NCBI GenBank assembly: GCA_050178015.1
Contig: JBFXGM010000026.1
Location: 13,769-77,768 of the forward strand
Direction of reading: 5' to 3'
DNA from: Gaoshiqia sp050178015
Lineage (GTDB): Bacteria > Bacteroidota > Bacteroidia > Bacteroidales > Prolixibacteraceae
Length of the DNA: 64,000 nt
Below are positions 42,579 through 51,597 of this stretch, in pieces. Positions within the stretch are counted from its first letter, which is position 1, and the number at the start of each line of letters is the position of its first letter. Position numbers and translations under genes: made by a program. Under the pieces are notes generated by a model that worked only from the letters and a program-made list of their open reading frames with translations, was not told the DNA's origin and did not search any database.

Positions 42579-43028
42579 TTAACTATTAAGCTTGAGGATT
42601 AGCGCAACCAGCAAACCAATCAACACACCGCCCATCACTTCACCCAGGGTGTGCCCCAAACTTTCCTTTAGCTTCGTGCTTTTAAATTCTTCCAACCCTT
42701 CAATGTCGATTTTTTTTGAAATAATATTCAGAAACCGGGCGTGCTTGCTCGCTTCGTACCTCACCCCCATCGAATCATGTATGGTAATGATCGAGAATGT
42801 TACGGCAATGGCGAAAAAATAATTATCGATACCTTCGAAAAAAGCAATTGAACACGTCAACGCCGTTACAACAGCCGTGTGTGAACTTGGCCAACCGCCA
42901 TTTGACTTCAGGAGTTCAAAATTCCACTTCCCTTTCATCACTCTGAAAAGGACTAGTTTCAGCGCCTGTGCCAAAACCATTGCCAATAAAGCTGCCAACG
43001 CAGTTTGAAATGCCGGATTATGGTGCAT
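42579..43028 (-). CDS. DUF212 / divergent PAP2-family membrane protein
   Basis: 149 residues, three or four membrane segments. Family motifs NGGWPSSHTAVVTALT, IHDSMGVRYEASKHA and KESLGHTLGEVMGGVLIG. Related to the acidPPc phosphatase fold; possible lipid or polyprenyl phosphatase. Stand-alone, ATG 43028. Confidence 0.9.
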   Translation of the reverse strand: MHHNPAFQTALAALLAMVLAQALKLVLFRVMKGKWNFELLKSNGGWPSSHTAVVTALTCSIAFFEGIDNYFFAIAVTFSIITIHDSMGVRYEASKHARFLNIISKKIDIEGLEEFKSTKLKESLGHTLGEVMGGVLIGLLVALILKLNS

Positions 43029-43266
43029 GAGTTATCCTCTTTGATGAATAATTATTTGATAAACAAGCAACTCGAAGATAGCCATTTCTTTCTGTTTTGT
43101 CTGACACAATCGGGATAAAATAATCAGTGATCTTGAGGCCAGAATCTTTGATAAGAGATAAGAGATTACAGCTATCACCTAAAACAGAATTCATATCGCC
43201 CGGCTCTGACGTTAAAATCGATTGCTCCGGACTGTAACAGCGACTGGCGGCTTTGTGTATAACCAG

Positions 43267-43297
43267 TTGGGTATTGTTGAAACAGTACTTATTTTTG
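43267..43297 (+). promoter_or_regulatory. Promoter of the TPR protein gene
   Basis: -33 TTG at 43267-43269, 20 bp spacer, -7 TATTTTTG at 43290-43297. It lies inside the in-frame upstream extension, which supports the ATG at 43315 as the true start. Confidence 0.6.
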
Positions 43298-43314
43298 GAT
43301 CGGAGGTTAAGATT

Positions 43315-45534
43315 ATGACAGACAAAGAGCTCAACTTACGGTATTCCGGTATTTGCCATAACCTGGCAGAAAGGAAGATAAAACCAGCTTTCGACCGGCT
43401 GGAAACCCTTATTACCGAAAACGGGTTAGGGGTTTTTTACGACGAATGGCGGAACCTGGATCAAACCTATCATTATATGCTTCAATACACCGTTGAAGGG
43501 ATACAGGACCCGGAAAGGCAAAAAGTGTACCGTCGGCTAATTGTTTCGGCATTTGAACTGGCCGATAAAGTGAACGAAGCCCTTCGGTTAAAATATTCAT
43601 CTTCATTTGAATACGAAAAGAAAAGAGTGTTTAAAGACCAGTTTATTACTGATTTTGAAGCCTTTTTTTCCGAACTCGAAGATTATTACTTGCACAACGA
43701 ATTGTTCTCACCAGCAAAAAACAATCGGTCCGAAAATTTAGCCGAAGCCACCGATCACCGGGAAAAAATCCTCAGGTTGTTTTATCATGTATGGTTGCGG
43801 GACCATTTGAATCCGGAAGATACAGAACTGCTCGGGAAGTTTTTTTCAAGCCCTTTAATATTGGGTTCTTACAAATCCATTGTTGTTTCGGCGTTGACCT
43901 TAAGCCTGCAACGACATTTCGATGAGGCGAAGTTCACCTTGCTGTTCAATGCATTCGAAATGGAAGAAACGGCAATCAACCAGCGGGCTTTGGTCGGCTT
44001 GCTCATCAACTTGTACCTGTACGATCCCCGGTTGCCATTCTATCCGGAAATTACCGGAAGATTAAAGATATTGAACGAGCATCCCGAATTCAAACGAAAC
44101 CTGGAGCGTATTATCCTTCAGTTGATTCGAAGTAAAGAAACGGAAAAACTCCGGCAACGGATCCGCGATGAGCTTCTTCCGGAAATGATTAAAATCAGTC
44201 AGACACTGAAAGATAAAATCAATCTCGACAGCCTGATGGAGGAAGGTATTGCGGACGATAAAAACCCGGAATGGCAGGAAATTTTTGAAGATACGCCGGG
44301 TTTGATGGATAAAATGCAGGAATTTTCGGAATTGCAACTAGAAGGGGCCGATGTTTTTATCGGCTCGTTCGCGATGCTGAAATCATTTCCCTTTTTCAAT
44401 GAAATTGCCAACTGGTTCATCCCGTTTTTTGGCGAAAATCCTGAAATTCAGAAGGCTGTTGATCTTTCGGACGAAATAAACCGGGGTTTTGTTGAAATGA
44501 TCAGCAGGGCGCCTGTTTTGTGCAATTCGGACAAATATTCGTTTTGCCTCAGCATTCAACGCCTGCCCAAGGAAAACCGCGAATTTCTGGCCCGGGGGAT
44601 CAAGGCCGAGATGGAACAGCTTCGTGAAATGGAAAGCGAAGAAGAACTGACCGGACCTGGCCGAAAAACGGAATTTGTCTCCAACCAGTACATTCAGGAT
44701 TTATACCGTTTTTACAAACTGCATCCCCGGAGGAACGATTTCACGGATATTTTTGGCTGGCGTTTCGACTTCCACCACAAAATTACCCTTGGAGACATTT
44801 TAAAAGAAGATGAAAAAGTGCTCCGGAATATGGCAGAATACTACTTTTCCAAAAATTATTTCGAAGAAGCAGCCGATATTTTTGAATACCTGTTGAGCAT
44901 TGAACAGGATGGGGAACTTTATCAGAAAATCGCCTTTTGTTATCAAAAGCTAGGCGATTTTGAAAAAGCGCTGGATTTGTACCGGAAAGCCGAATTGTAC
45001 GATTTGAACCGTTTGTGGAACCTGAAAAAAATTGCCCTTTGCTACCGGAACCTCAAACAACCCAACAAGGCGCTGGAATACTACAAGCATGTCGAACAGC
45101 TTAATCCGGATGATTTAAACAACCAGCTGAACGTAGGGCATTGTTTACTCGAATTGGAACAGTTCGACGAAGCGCTGAAATGTTACTTCAAAGTGGAATA
45201 CCTGGCCCCCGGAAATAAAAAAGTGAGGCGCCCAATTGCCTGGTGTTCGTTTCTGACAGGAAAAAAGGAACAGTCCGAAAAATATTTTTTGAAGCTCATG
45301 GAGGAAGGTCCCAATAAGCACGACCTGATGAACATGGGGCATGTGCAGTGGAGCCTGGGAAACCGAAAAACGGCGCTGGATTATTACAAGCAGTCCATCT
45401 CTCAAACCGGCTTTTCCGAAGCCGAATTCATGCTCGTTTTTGATGAGGATTTGCCCCAGTTGCTCCGCCAGGGCATCGATAAAGACGATGTGCCCATCAT
45501 GCTCGACCAGCTGCGGTATTTTGTTGAGAAATAA
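43315..45534 (+). CDS. Large tetratricopeptide-repeat protein, 739 residues
   Basis: Soluble, strongly helical. The N-terminal two thirds have no clear family. The C-terminal part (from about residue 505) holds consecutive TPR units, for example EYYFSKNYFEEAADIFEYLL, CYQKLGDFEKALDLYRKAEL, CYRNLKQPNKALEYYKHVEQ and CLLELEQFDEALKCYFKVEY. Likely a scaffold for protein contacts. No signal peptide when started at ATG 43315. Monocistronic. Similar TPR proteins are common in the phylum; function unknown. Confidence 0.85.
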   Translation: MTDKELNLRYSGICHNLAERKIKPAFDRLETLITENGLGVFYDEWRNLDQTYHYMLQYTVEGIQDPERQKVYRRLIVSAFELADKVNEALRLKYSSSFEYEKKRVFKDQFITDFEAFFSELEDYYLHNELFSPAKNNRSENLAEATDHREKILRLFYHVWLRDHLNPEDTELLGKFFSSPLILGSYKSIVVSALTLSLQRHFDEAKFTLLFNAFEMEETAINQRALVGLLINLYLYDPRLPFYPEITGRLKILNEHPEFKRNLERIILQLIRSKETEKLRQRIRDELLPEMIKISQTLKDKINLDSLMEEGIADDKNPEWQEIFEDTPGLMDKMQEFSELQLEGADVFIGSFAMLKSFPFFNEIANWFIPFFGENPEIQKAVDLSDEINRGFVEMISRAPVLCNSDKYSFCLSIQRLPKENREFLARGIKAEMEQLREMESEEELTGPGRKTEFVSNQYIQDLYRFYKLHPRRNDFTDIFGWRFDFHHKITLGDILKEDEKVLRNMAEYYFSKNYFEEAADIFEYLLSIEQDGELYQKIAFCYQKLGDFEKALDLYRKAELYDLNRLWNLKKIALCYRNLKQPNKALEYYKHVEQLNPDDLNNQLNVGHCLLELEQFDEALKCYFKVEYLAPGNKKVRRPIAWCSFLTGKKEQSEKYFLKLMEEGPNKHDLMNMGHVQWSLGNRKTALDYYKQSISQTGFSEAEFMLVFDEDLPQLLRQGIDKDDVPIMLDQLRYFVEK

Positions 45535-45680
45535 CGGTGGAAAACACCATTCGCTGTATGTGATTTGTCTTAAAAAACAATTGGTACCGCTGTATTTCGC
45601 GTAATATCGTTGATAATTTTATTCTGAGTAAGCTGACTTTGCTCCCAAAATTCAGGCATACAAAAGTTATGGGCCGGGGC

Positions 45681-46874
45681 CTATTTCACCAAAATCAATC
45701 CGGGATTGGTTCCGGTAATGTTGCGTCCGCCGTCGGGTGTAACAATAAAGCTGTTTTCGATACCGACCATGCCAATGCCCTCGATGCCTTTCTTGGGTTC
45801 CACGGCAAAAACCATATTTTCCTGAATGGGCATTTTAAAACCTTTGGCTATCACGGGCAGTTCATCCACGGTTAAGCCGATCCCGTGACCCAGAAATTTC
45901 ACTTGTCGTTTGCCGAACCCCATAAAGTTTTGCAGAAATTCAGGCGACAGGCTTGCCATAATGCTTTCGTAAATTGCCTCCGGTGTGTTCCCGGGTTTAA
46001 GCATTTCGGCCACGCGGGTTTGAATATCAACGCATTGCTGATGGATGCAAATAACTTCTTCGGGAAGGGAATTTCCGAACATATAAGTCATGGTTTTGTC
46101 GGAGTGATAGCCGTTAACCCCAACGCCCATATCCACAAACACCAAATCTCCTTTTTTCAATTTCCGTTCGCGGCTGCCCAAGCTGGGCACGGCGGCACTC
46201 AACCCGCGGTTACCACCCGGGCCGTCAAAGTTGGTCGGGACCAGCGAGTTGGCGCCAAAGCCCAGCTGTGCGACAACAATATCGGTGTCGTGCATGGCAA
46301 AGCGGGCCGTTCCCTGGTGACCTTCTTTCACCATCACTTCGTATAGCTCGGCGGCCAAATCGGCTTCGCTCATGCCTTCGCGCAGCAGTTCCGGCACTTT
46401 CTCTTCGAGCACACGCTGATGAATTTTTCCGGCTTCTTCCATGAAACGCAACTCCCAGGCGCTTTTCACGGCCCGGGTCATCGATACCTGGAAGTCGAGC
46501 GCGTTGAACAACTTGAACGGAAAATATTTTTGCACCCGTTTAAACATGGCCAGGGGAACAAATTCGGTTTCCAGGTAAACTTCCGCGGGGATATCGGAAT
46601 AGTGCGCGGCAGCATCGCGGTAACTTTCCATCGGTTGTATTTCCTGAAATTCCGATTCCTGCAACGCCCGCTCATAACTGCGGCGCACCCAGTAGGTAGC
46701 GCCATTTCCGCGTTCAATCACCAGCATCCCTTCCGACATCGATCCGGTGAAATACAGCAGGTTTATTTTGCTGAAAATCATCGCCATTTTCCAGTCCGGA
46801 TTTTGCTGGTCCATTATCCTGCAAAACGCTTCCATTCGCCTGTTCAGTTCCGAAACCGGTGTTTTCTCGCTCAT
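45681..46874 (-). CDS. M24-family metallopeptidase (Xaa-Pro aminopeptidase-like)
   Basis: 397 residues. Creatinase-type N-terminal domain followed by a pita-bread peptidase domain. The five metal ligands are recognisable: Asp in LVFVDMGVGVNGYHSDKT (first and second Asp), His in KFLGHGIGLTVDELP, Glu in VFAVEPKKGIEG, Glu in GIENSFIVTPDG. Predicted cytoplasmic peptidase that removes N-terminal residues before proline. ATG 46874 begins MSEKTPVSELN; the frame upstream to 47003 is not supported. Confidence 0.92.
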   Translation of the reverse strand: MSEKTPVSELNRRMEAFCRIMDQQNPDWKMAMIFSKINLLYFTGSMSEGMLVIERGNGATYWVRRSYERALQESEFQEIQPMESYRDAAAHYSDIPAEVYLETEFVPLAMFKRVQKYFPFKLFNALDFQVSMTRAVKSAWELRFMEEAGKIHQRVLEEKVPELLREGMSEADLAAELYEVMVKEGHQGTARFAMHDTDIVVAQLGFGANSLVPTNFDGPGGNRGLSAAVPSLGSRERKLKKGDLVFVDMGVGVNGYHSDKTMTYMFGNSLPEEVICIHQQCVDIQTRVAEMLKPGNTPEAIYESIMASLSPEFLQNFMGFGKRQVKFLGHGIGLTVDELPVIAKGFKMPIQENMVFAVEPKKGIEGIGMVGIENSFIVTPDGGRNITGTNPGLILVK

Positions 46875-46894
46875 AGATTTGGTATTTTGGGCGT

Positions 46895-46902
46895 CAAAGA
46901 TA
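46895..46902 (-). promoter_or_regulatory. -7 promoter element for the M24 peptidase gene
   Basis: Minus strand TATCTTTG, matching TAnnTTTG, 21 bp upstream of ATG 46874. Confidence 0.55.
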
Positions 46903-47340
46903 AGGATTGACACAGAATTTGTTTCCATTTGGGTAGCGGATTTTGCCGTCGGTAACAATAGTTTAAGTTTCTGCCGCCGGTTTGGTGATCCGGTCAGATA
47001 CAATTGAGCAACGCGGAAATCGGTGCTGACGGGGGGGATAAAACGGAAATCGCAGCAAATGATTGGTCATTCCAAACAACTAACCGAAGTCCTCTCGACA
47101 CTGCTCCGCTAAGATAAGGTGAAGTTGGTATTTTGTAGAAAAATAGGGGCAGAAAAACAAACAAATTGGCTAATTCCGTGACGCGTTGTACACGTTAAAA
47201 AGTGACAAAGTAAAATTTTGGTCGATAACCATAGAGCGGCGCAACACTCTGCTGCCGTTGATCATGAAGCAGGGAGCCGTTCAACAAATCGCTGAATGTT
47301 GATTGGGGCCTAAAGCTTCCGCATCAGGCCCCTGAAGAGT
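46903..47340. other. Intergenic spacer with a hairpin after the BlaR-like gene
   Basis: No supported gene. A stem with 7-bp arms GGGGCCT / AGGCCCC lies at 47305-47332, nine bases past the stop of the leftward BlaR-like gene. No T-run follows on the minus strand, so it is a weak terminator candidate or an RNA-end stabiliser. Confidence 0.5.
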
Positions 47341-48819
47341 TTATTGCAAAGCAAAATTGATGGGTATGGTATAAGAAACGGCAACCGCTTCTCCGCGTTG
47401 TTTTCCGGGAGTCCAGGCAGGCATCTCTTTCACCACTTTCAAGGCTTCAGCATCCAGCAGCGGATCAACACCACGGACAACCTTTGCCCGCCCTACCGAA
47501 CCGTCTTTCTCAACCATAAAAGTGACATATACCTTACCGGCAATGCCCTTTATCGTAGCTTCGTCCGGATAAGAAACATGATTGGCAATATATTGACGTA
47601 AAGCATCTTCGCCTCCAGGAAAATCAGGCATCTCTTCAACAATATTGAAAACTACATCCCCATTTTGAGCCAAAAGCGCCTGAGTGTCCTTCTCAACAGC
47701 TGTTGCCCCTGTCTTTAGCGTAATTTCAATGACACCATTTTTAACCAACTCGCCATACTTTTGGACCATACTCTCAGGACATTCTTTCATAAAATTGACC
47801 GATTGAATTGCATTGGGATCCAGTTTTGCCATAGCCTCCCGGTCGGCCATTTCACCATCAATCAAAATCAGCGGTTGTTCGCCCGAAGCAGACCGGATTT
47901 GAACGCCGTTATTCATCATCTCACTATCAACGATCGTGTTATCCTTACTTTCACAGGCAAAAGCCAGCAATAATGCCGCAGCCATTGCCCCGCCAATGAA
48001 ATAACGAAGTTTGGACATATTCGAAGATTTTATTTTTGTCATCATGTTTAGTCTTGATTTTATTAAGGATGAATTGAAATTATTGGCTATCGAAAACTGA
48101 CTGCCAATAAACTGGGTGACGAGAATTTCCTTGTATTGATTAATCGCCACGCCTTTATTTAATACTGCCCGATCGGCCATGTATTCGTGGTTCTCTTTGA
48201 TAACCCGTCGTAACAGCCAGAAAAACGGATTAAACCACTGAAAAATACTGATCAGCTCAAGGATTAAGATATCCGCCGTGTGTCCCTGGCTGATATGTTC
48301 GCTTTCGTGTGCAAGCATTTTATCCCAAGCGGGATTATTTTCAAGGTTCCGGCTCACAAACAAATAGTTAAGAAAAGAATACGGGCTTGAATTGTCGTTG
48401 ATATAAACGTAGTTGATTTCACTTTTATGCACCACCTGCGCTTTGCGGATGCTCAGGACCAACTGCCCGATCCTGAGCAGCACAAATAGCGCAACCAAAA
48501 CAGAACCTGTCAGATAACCAACCACCAGCAGGTAGCTCGCTGATATCCAACCAGCCAATGAACTTGAGAAACCAGATCCGGTTATCGTAATGGCTTCCAA
48601 CATATTGACAGCTTCAGACGAAGGTACTCCAACTAAATTATCCGATTCAAAAACCCTTAGATGCAGCAGGGGAAGCAGGCTTGAAAAAACGACCGCAAAG
48701 AGCAGAAACAAGCGGTTGGCCTTGAAAAATGTTTCCTGACGCAGGAACAGAAAATAAATCAGAGAAAACGCACCGAGGCTGATTCCCGATTCCAGGATGT
48801 AGTGGATAAAACTATTCAT
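47341..48819 (-). CDS. BlaR1/MecR1-type M56 membrane metallopeptidase fused to a TonB C-terminal domain
   Basis: 492 residues. N-terminal half has four membrane segments with the zinc motif KMLAHESEHISQGHTAD (HExxH) near residue 178, as in BlaR1 sensors that cleave BlaI. A further membrane segment at about 275-290 (GGAMAAALLLAFACES, lipobox-like LAFAC) leads to a periplasmic part with a plug-like segment (LILIDGEMADREAMAKLDPNAIQSV) and a TonB-C domain at the end (EMPDFPGGEDALRQYI, GIAGKVYVTFMVEKDGSV, PINFALQ). No penicillin-binding domain is present. Overlaps blaI by eight bases. Confidence 0.92.
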   Translation of the reverse strand: MNSFIHYILESGISLGAFSLIYFLFLRQETFFKANRLFLLFAVVFSSLLPLLHLRVFESDNLVGVPSSEAVNMLEAITITGSGFSSSLAGWISASYLLVVGYLTGSVLVALFVLLRIGQLVLSIRKAQVVHKSEINYVYINDNSSPYSFLNYLFVSRNLENNPAWDKMLAHESEHISQGHTADILILELISIFQWFNPFFWLLRRVIKENHEYMADRAVLNKGVAINQYKEILVTQFIGSQFSIANNFNSSLIKSRLNMMTKIKSSNMSKLRYFIGGAMAAALLLAFACESKDNTIVDSEMMNNGVQIRSASGEQPLILIDGEMADREAMAKLDPNAIQSVNFMKECPESMVQKYGELVKNGVIEITLKTGATAVEKDTQALLAQNGDVVFNIVEEMPDFPGGEDALRQYIANHVSYPDEATIKGIAGKVYVTFMVEKDGSVGRAKVVRGVDPLLDAEALKVVKEMPAWTPGKQRGEAVAVSYTIPINFALQ

Positions 48820-49204
48820 CGCTTCGGTTTTTTTCTTCGTTCAAATCCCGGCCAACTTCTTTCATCAGTTCTTCCAGATCGGCCATGCTCATATTGTCTT
48901 CGCGCGCAAAAAATGAGACCATTTCCTTAAATGAATTACTGAAATAACCTTTCATGAAGTTTTTCATATACTTCCGGGTATATTCCTTTTTGCTGATGAA
49001 CGGAAAGTACCGGTGTGTTTTCCCAAAAGCTTCGTAACCCACAAAACCTTTTTTTTCCAAAATCCGGACAATGGTAGAAACCGTATTATAGGCCGGTTTA
49101 GGTTCCGGCATCTGTTCAATCAAATCTTTTACAAATGCTTTTTCCAGCTTCCAAAGCAATTGCATCACTTGTTCTTCTGCTTTCGTCAGTTCTTTCATAG
49201 TCAT
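48812..49204 (-). CDS. BlaI/MecI/CopY-family repressor
   Basis: 130 residues. Winged helix: MKELTKAEEQVMQLLWKLEKAFVKDLIEQM, then PAYNTVSTIVRILEKKGFVGYEAFGKTHRYFP, the family DNA-binding unit. C-terminal helical dimerisation domain. Paired dyads AACTA-N6-TAGTT lie 45 bp upstream of its ATG and again upstream of the TonB-C gene, so it likely represses both units until cleaved by the BlaR-like protease. Confidence 0.93.
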   Translation of the reverse strand: MTMKELTKAEEQVMQLLWKLEKAFVKDLIEQMPEPKPAYNTVSTIVRILEKKGFVGYEAFGKTHRYFPFISKKEYTRKYMKNFMKGYFSNSFKEMVSFFAREDNMSMADLEELMKEVGRDLNEEKNRSDE

Positions 49205-49248
49205 TAAGTCATTAGCTTTTAGTGTTCAACAAATTTCAAGCCAGATTT

Positions 49249-49284
49249 AACTAAACTGATAGTTTTTAAACTACTATTTTAGTT
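49249..49284 (-). promoter_or_regulatory. Paired BlaI-type operators upstream of blaI
   Basis: Two dyads AACTA-N6-TAGTT at 49249-49264 and 49269-49284, centres 20 bp apart. A minus-strand near-consensus -7 TAAATCTG lies at 49249-49242. Outer arms extend the symmetry (TAACTAAA and TTTAGTTA). Confidence 0.75.
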
Positions 49285-49299
49285 ATGAAATAGAAAAAA

Positions 49300-49704
49300 T
49301 TAATTCAAGGCAAAGTTTACAGGCAAGTTGAAACGAACTTTAACCACTTCACCATTCTCCCTCCCTGGCTTCCAGGCTGGCATTAATCCAACAACACGCA
49401 GGGCTTCCTGATCCAGCAAGGGATCAACTCCTTTTTCAATCTTAATTTGAATAACTTTCCCAGCTTCGTCAACGACAAAAGAAACAAGCACCTTACCGGC
49501 AATGCTGTCTTTTTTTGCCTCCTCCGGATAGCTCACATTTTCTAACAAAAAACTACGTAAAGCCTCATTTCCACCAGGATATTCAGGCATCTCGTCCACG
49601 ACGAAATAGGCGCCGCTTTCATCTTTTTTACGCTCCTCCTGTGCTGATGCGGCAACCGGCATCATTAGCACAGCCAGAAATAATAACCAAATTGTTGATT
49701 TCAT
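49300..49704 (-). CDS. Secreted TonB C-terminal domain protein
   Basis: 134 residues. Signal peptide MKSTIWLLFLAVLMMPVAASAQ. The mature protein is almost entirely a TonB-C domain: EMPEYPGGNEALRSFLLENVSYP, DSIAGKVLVSFVVDEAGKV, GVDPLLDQEALRVVGLMPAW, PVNFALN. It closely resembles the C-terminus of the BlaR-like protein 480 bp away, which suggests duplication. It lacks the transmembrane anchor and proline-rich linker of TonB, so it is not an energy transducer on its own. ATG 49704 was chosen because it sits at the signal peptide and downstream of the promoter. Confidence 0.9.
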   Translation of the reverse strand: MKSTIWLLFLAVLMMPVAASAQEERKKDESGAYFVVDEMPEYPGGNEALRSFLLENVSYPEEAKKDSIAGKVLVSFVVDEAGKVIQIKIEKGVDPLLDQEALRVVGLMPAWKPGRENGEVVKVRFNLPVNFALN

Positions 49705-49737
49705 AAATTGCTTTTTTAGGATGAATAAACATGAAGA

Positions 49738-49782
49738 CAAACTTACAACTAATTTTATAGTTTTCAAACTAAAATCATAGTT
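49738..49782 (-). promoter_or_regulatory. Promoter of the TonB-C gene with paired BlaI-type operators
   Basis: Minus strand: -33 TTTG at 49768-49765, 19 bp spacer, -7 TAAGTTTG at 49745-49738. Dyads AACTA-N6-TAGTT at 49747-49762 and 49767-49782 cover the spacer and -33. Arm positions relative to each other are identical to those at blaI. Confidence 0.8.
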
Positions 49783-50329
49783 ATAAAATGCATCTAATAA
49801 TTTTTGTAAGGAAAAATCATGTTATAGCCCAAAAATTTGCACTAAAAAAGTACTTACAACATGTTCCCGAATTTTATTTCACAACCTTCTTTTCTCTGAG
49901 AATGGAATAAATGTATCCTCCAATGATTGAGGTAGCCGGTACATTGATATTTCAGTGAAATTGCTCCAGCTGTTTCGGTAATGTTGTGCCACCTATACGA
50001 AATCCGCACGAACCCTACCCTAACCGCGTCATCTGTATCCCAATAAACAAAACCGATAAACGTCAACTGTAAACCCGAACCGAAAATCCCGAAGGGATGA
50101 AATGTTTGTCACCGCCAGTGGTCTTGGCGGCACACCGGTCGCAGTTTCATTGAACCCCGAAAGGATCCAATAGCCGGTGCCAACCCCTGCACCGAGTTTA
50201 ACCAAAATTGAAACTAAAAATTAAACACTGAAACCATTCTACCAGTATAAAGGAATAATCACCATAGAAAATTAAATCTCAAAATAAGACGTATCTTTCT
50301 ATTATGATTTTTACAAAAAAATAAATTAT
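49783..50329. other. Intergenic spacer before the stress island
   Basis: Contains only a minus-strand frame of 70 codons (49854-50066) that I do not recognise and do not call. No repeat or terminator with a T-run was seen. A near-consensus TATCTTTC at 50292-50299 precedes the AraC gene. Confidence 0.45.
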
Positions 50330-50890
50330 TTGAAACTCTACATCAAAAATATGGTTTGCTTACGTTGCCAGATGGTTGTAAAAGCTGAACTGGAAAAACT
50401 TGGCTTTCAATATATTGACGTAATAATTGGGGAGGCAGACATTATTGGAGATGTTCAACCACTGCAATTACAAAAATTAGATATCGCATTAAAAAAATCG
50501 GGACTGCTTTTGATGGACGATAGAAAAAGTATCCTGGTCGAAAAAATAAAAAGTACAATCATCGAATTAGTGCATTACACCGATGATCAGATAAAAGTCA
50601 ACCTTTCCGACTACCTGAGCGAAAAACTCAATCTTGATTATACCTATCTGGCTAACTTATTTTCTGAGGTAAAAGGCATTACCATTGAAAAGTTTTACTT
50701 GACCCACAAAATTGAACGGGTAAAAGAACTGATCGTGTATGATGAGCTAAACCTTTCCGAAATCTCCTATAAAATGCATTACAGTAGTGTTGCCCACCTG
50801 TCAAATCAGTTTAAGAAATTTACAGGATTAACACCCTCCCACTTTAAAAAGCTCAAGAACAAGAGGCGAAACACGCTTGAGGATGTGTGA
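50330..50890 (+). CDS. AraC-family regulator with N-terminal CxxC (HMA-like) domain
   Basis: 186 residues. The N-terminal KLYIKNMVCLRCQMVVKAEL resembles heavy-metal-associated domains with CLRC as the metal or thiol site. The C-terminal AraC DNA-binding domain has both helix-turn-helix units: YTYLANLFSEVKGITIEKFYLTHKIERVKELI and LNLSEISYKMHYSSVAHLSNQFKKFTGLTPSHFKK. The start is a TTG at 50330, which fits the family N-terminus; ATG 50354 would cut the first strand of the domain. Likely the activator of the island: its stop lies in a direct-repeat element that recurs upstream of two other units. Confidence 0.88.
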   Translation: MKLYIKNMVCLRCQMVVKAELEKLGFQYIDVIIGEADIIGDVQPLQLQKLDIALKKSGLLLMDDRKSILVEKIKSTIIELVHYTDDQIKVNLSDYLSEKLNLDYTYLANLFSEVKGITIEKFYLTHKIERVKELIVYDELNLSEISYKMHYSSVAHLSNQFKKFTGLTPSHFKKLKNKRRNTLEDV

Positions 50891-50950
50891 ATGATGTAAC
50901 TTATTTCCTCAATTGTATAACGTTTTCTCTAATCAGCCAGAGTACCTTTA
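50883..50950 (+). promoter_or_regulatory. AraC-type direct-repeat element A and promoter (cupin unit)
   Basis: Direct repeats AATGATGTAAC (50890-50900) and AATTGTATAAC (50911-50921), 21 bp apart, preceded by TGTGTG. A -7-like TACCTTTA lies at 50943-50950, 21 bp after box 2. Same arrangement as elements B and C. Confidence 0.8.
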
Positions 50951-50976
50951 TTGAAACTACTTAATAAAGTAAACAC

Positions 50977-51333
50977 ATGCAGAATGCTGAGATTGAAAAG
51001 TCGAAATCACATATCCTGATTGAAATCATAGAATATGTTCCTAATTCGGTAGTTAGTAAGACAATCATCCGAAAGACAACAGGAAACGTAAGTGTAACCG
51101 CTATTGATACCGGGGAAACCCTGGCCGAGAAGATCTCGCCTTTCGATACCTTCATCCAAATCATTGACGGCGATGCAGAAGTAGTTATTGATGAACATTC
51201 GAACCTGCTAAAAACCGGTGAAGCAATCATTATCCCGGCCCATACGTCTCATGCAGTAAGAGCCAATAAGCGGTTTAAAATGATTTCGACTGTCATAAAA
51301 AGTGGTTATGAAGGAACTACGATATCGATTTAA
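50977..51333 (+). CDS. Small cupin-domain protein
   Basis: 118 residues. Cupin barrel: GETLAEKISPFDTFIQIIDGDAEVVIDEHSNLL and GEAIIIPAHTSHAVRANKRFK, with the PAHTxH motif of the second cupin motif. First gene of the unit driven by element A. Possible sensor or small-molecule binder; no enzymatic residues beyond the metal-site His are clear. Confidence 0.88.
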   Translation: MQNAEIEKSKSHILIEIIEYVPNSVVSKTIIRKTTGNVSVTAIDTGETLAEKISPFDTFIQIIDGDAEVVIDEHSNLLKTGEAIIIPAHTSHAVRANKRFKMISTVIKSGYEGTTISI

Positions 51334-51359
51334 TAGTTAACAATACAAAATCAAAAATC

Positions 51360-51482
51360 ATGTCAAAAGAAAAAGAGGGTAAAGAAAAAGGAAATAAAAA
51401 GGCACCGGCCATGAACCTAAAAGAAAAGAGGGCGGCAAAAGCAGCAAAACGTAAAGAAAAGAATGAATCGGGTAAAATATAA
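51360..51482 (+). CDS. Small Lys-rich basic protein, 40 residues
   Basis: Starts MSKEKEGKEKGNKKAPAMN and ends RAAKAAKRKEKNESGKI. Nearly all Lys, Ala, Glu, Arg and Gly. Lies 26 bp after the cupin gene in the same unit. Similar short basic proteins occur in this phylum; nucleic-acid binding or stress-related disordered protein is a guess from composition only. Confidence 0.6.
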   Translation: MSKEKEGKEKGNKKAPAMNLKEKRAAKAAKRKEKNESGKI

Positions 51483-51597
51483 TTCTATTTCTGAGTGCCG
51501 TTTGGGCAAAACAAAAAACAGTTCATCTTTTAGACGAATAGCCCAAAGGCACGGAAGATACGAAAATTGTAAAAACCAAGATTGAAAATTTATACGG

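Noticed and set aside
49854..50066. 70-codon minus-strand frame in the spacer before the AraC gene
   Set aside because: No recognised family, no promoter, and unusual composition; not supported as a gene.
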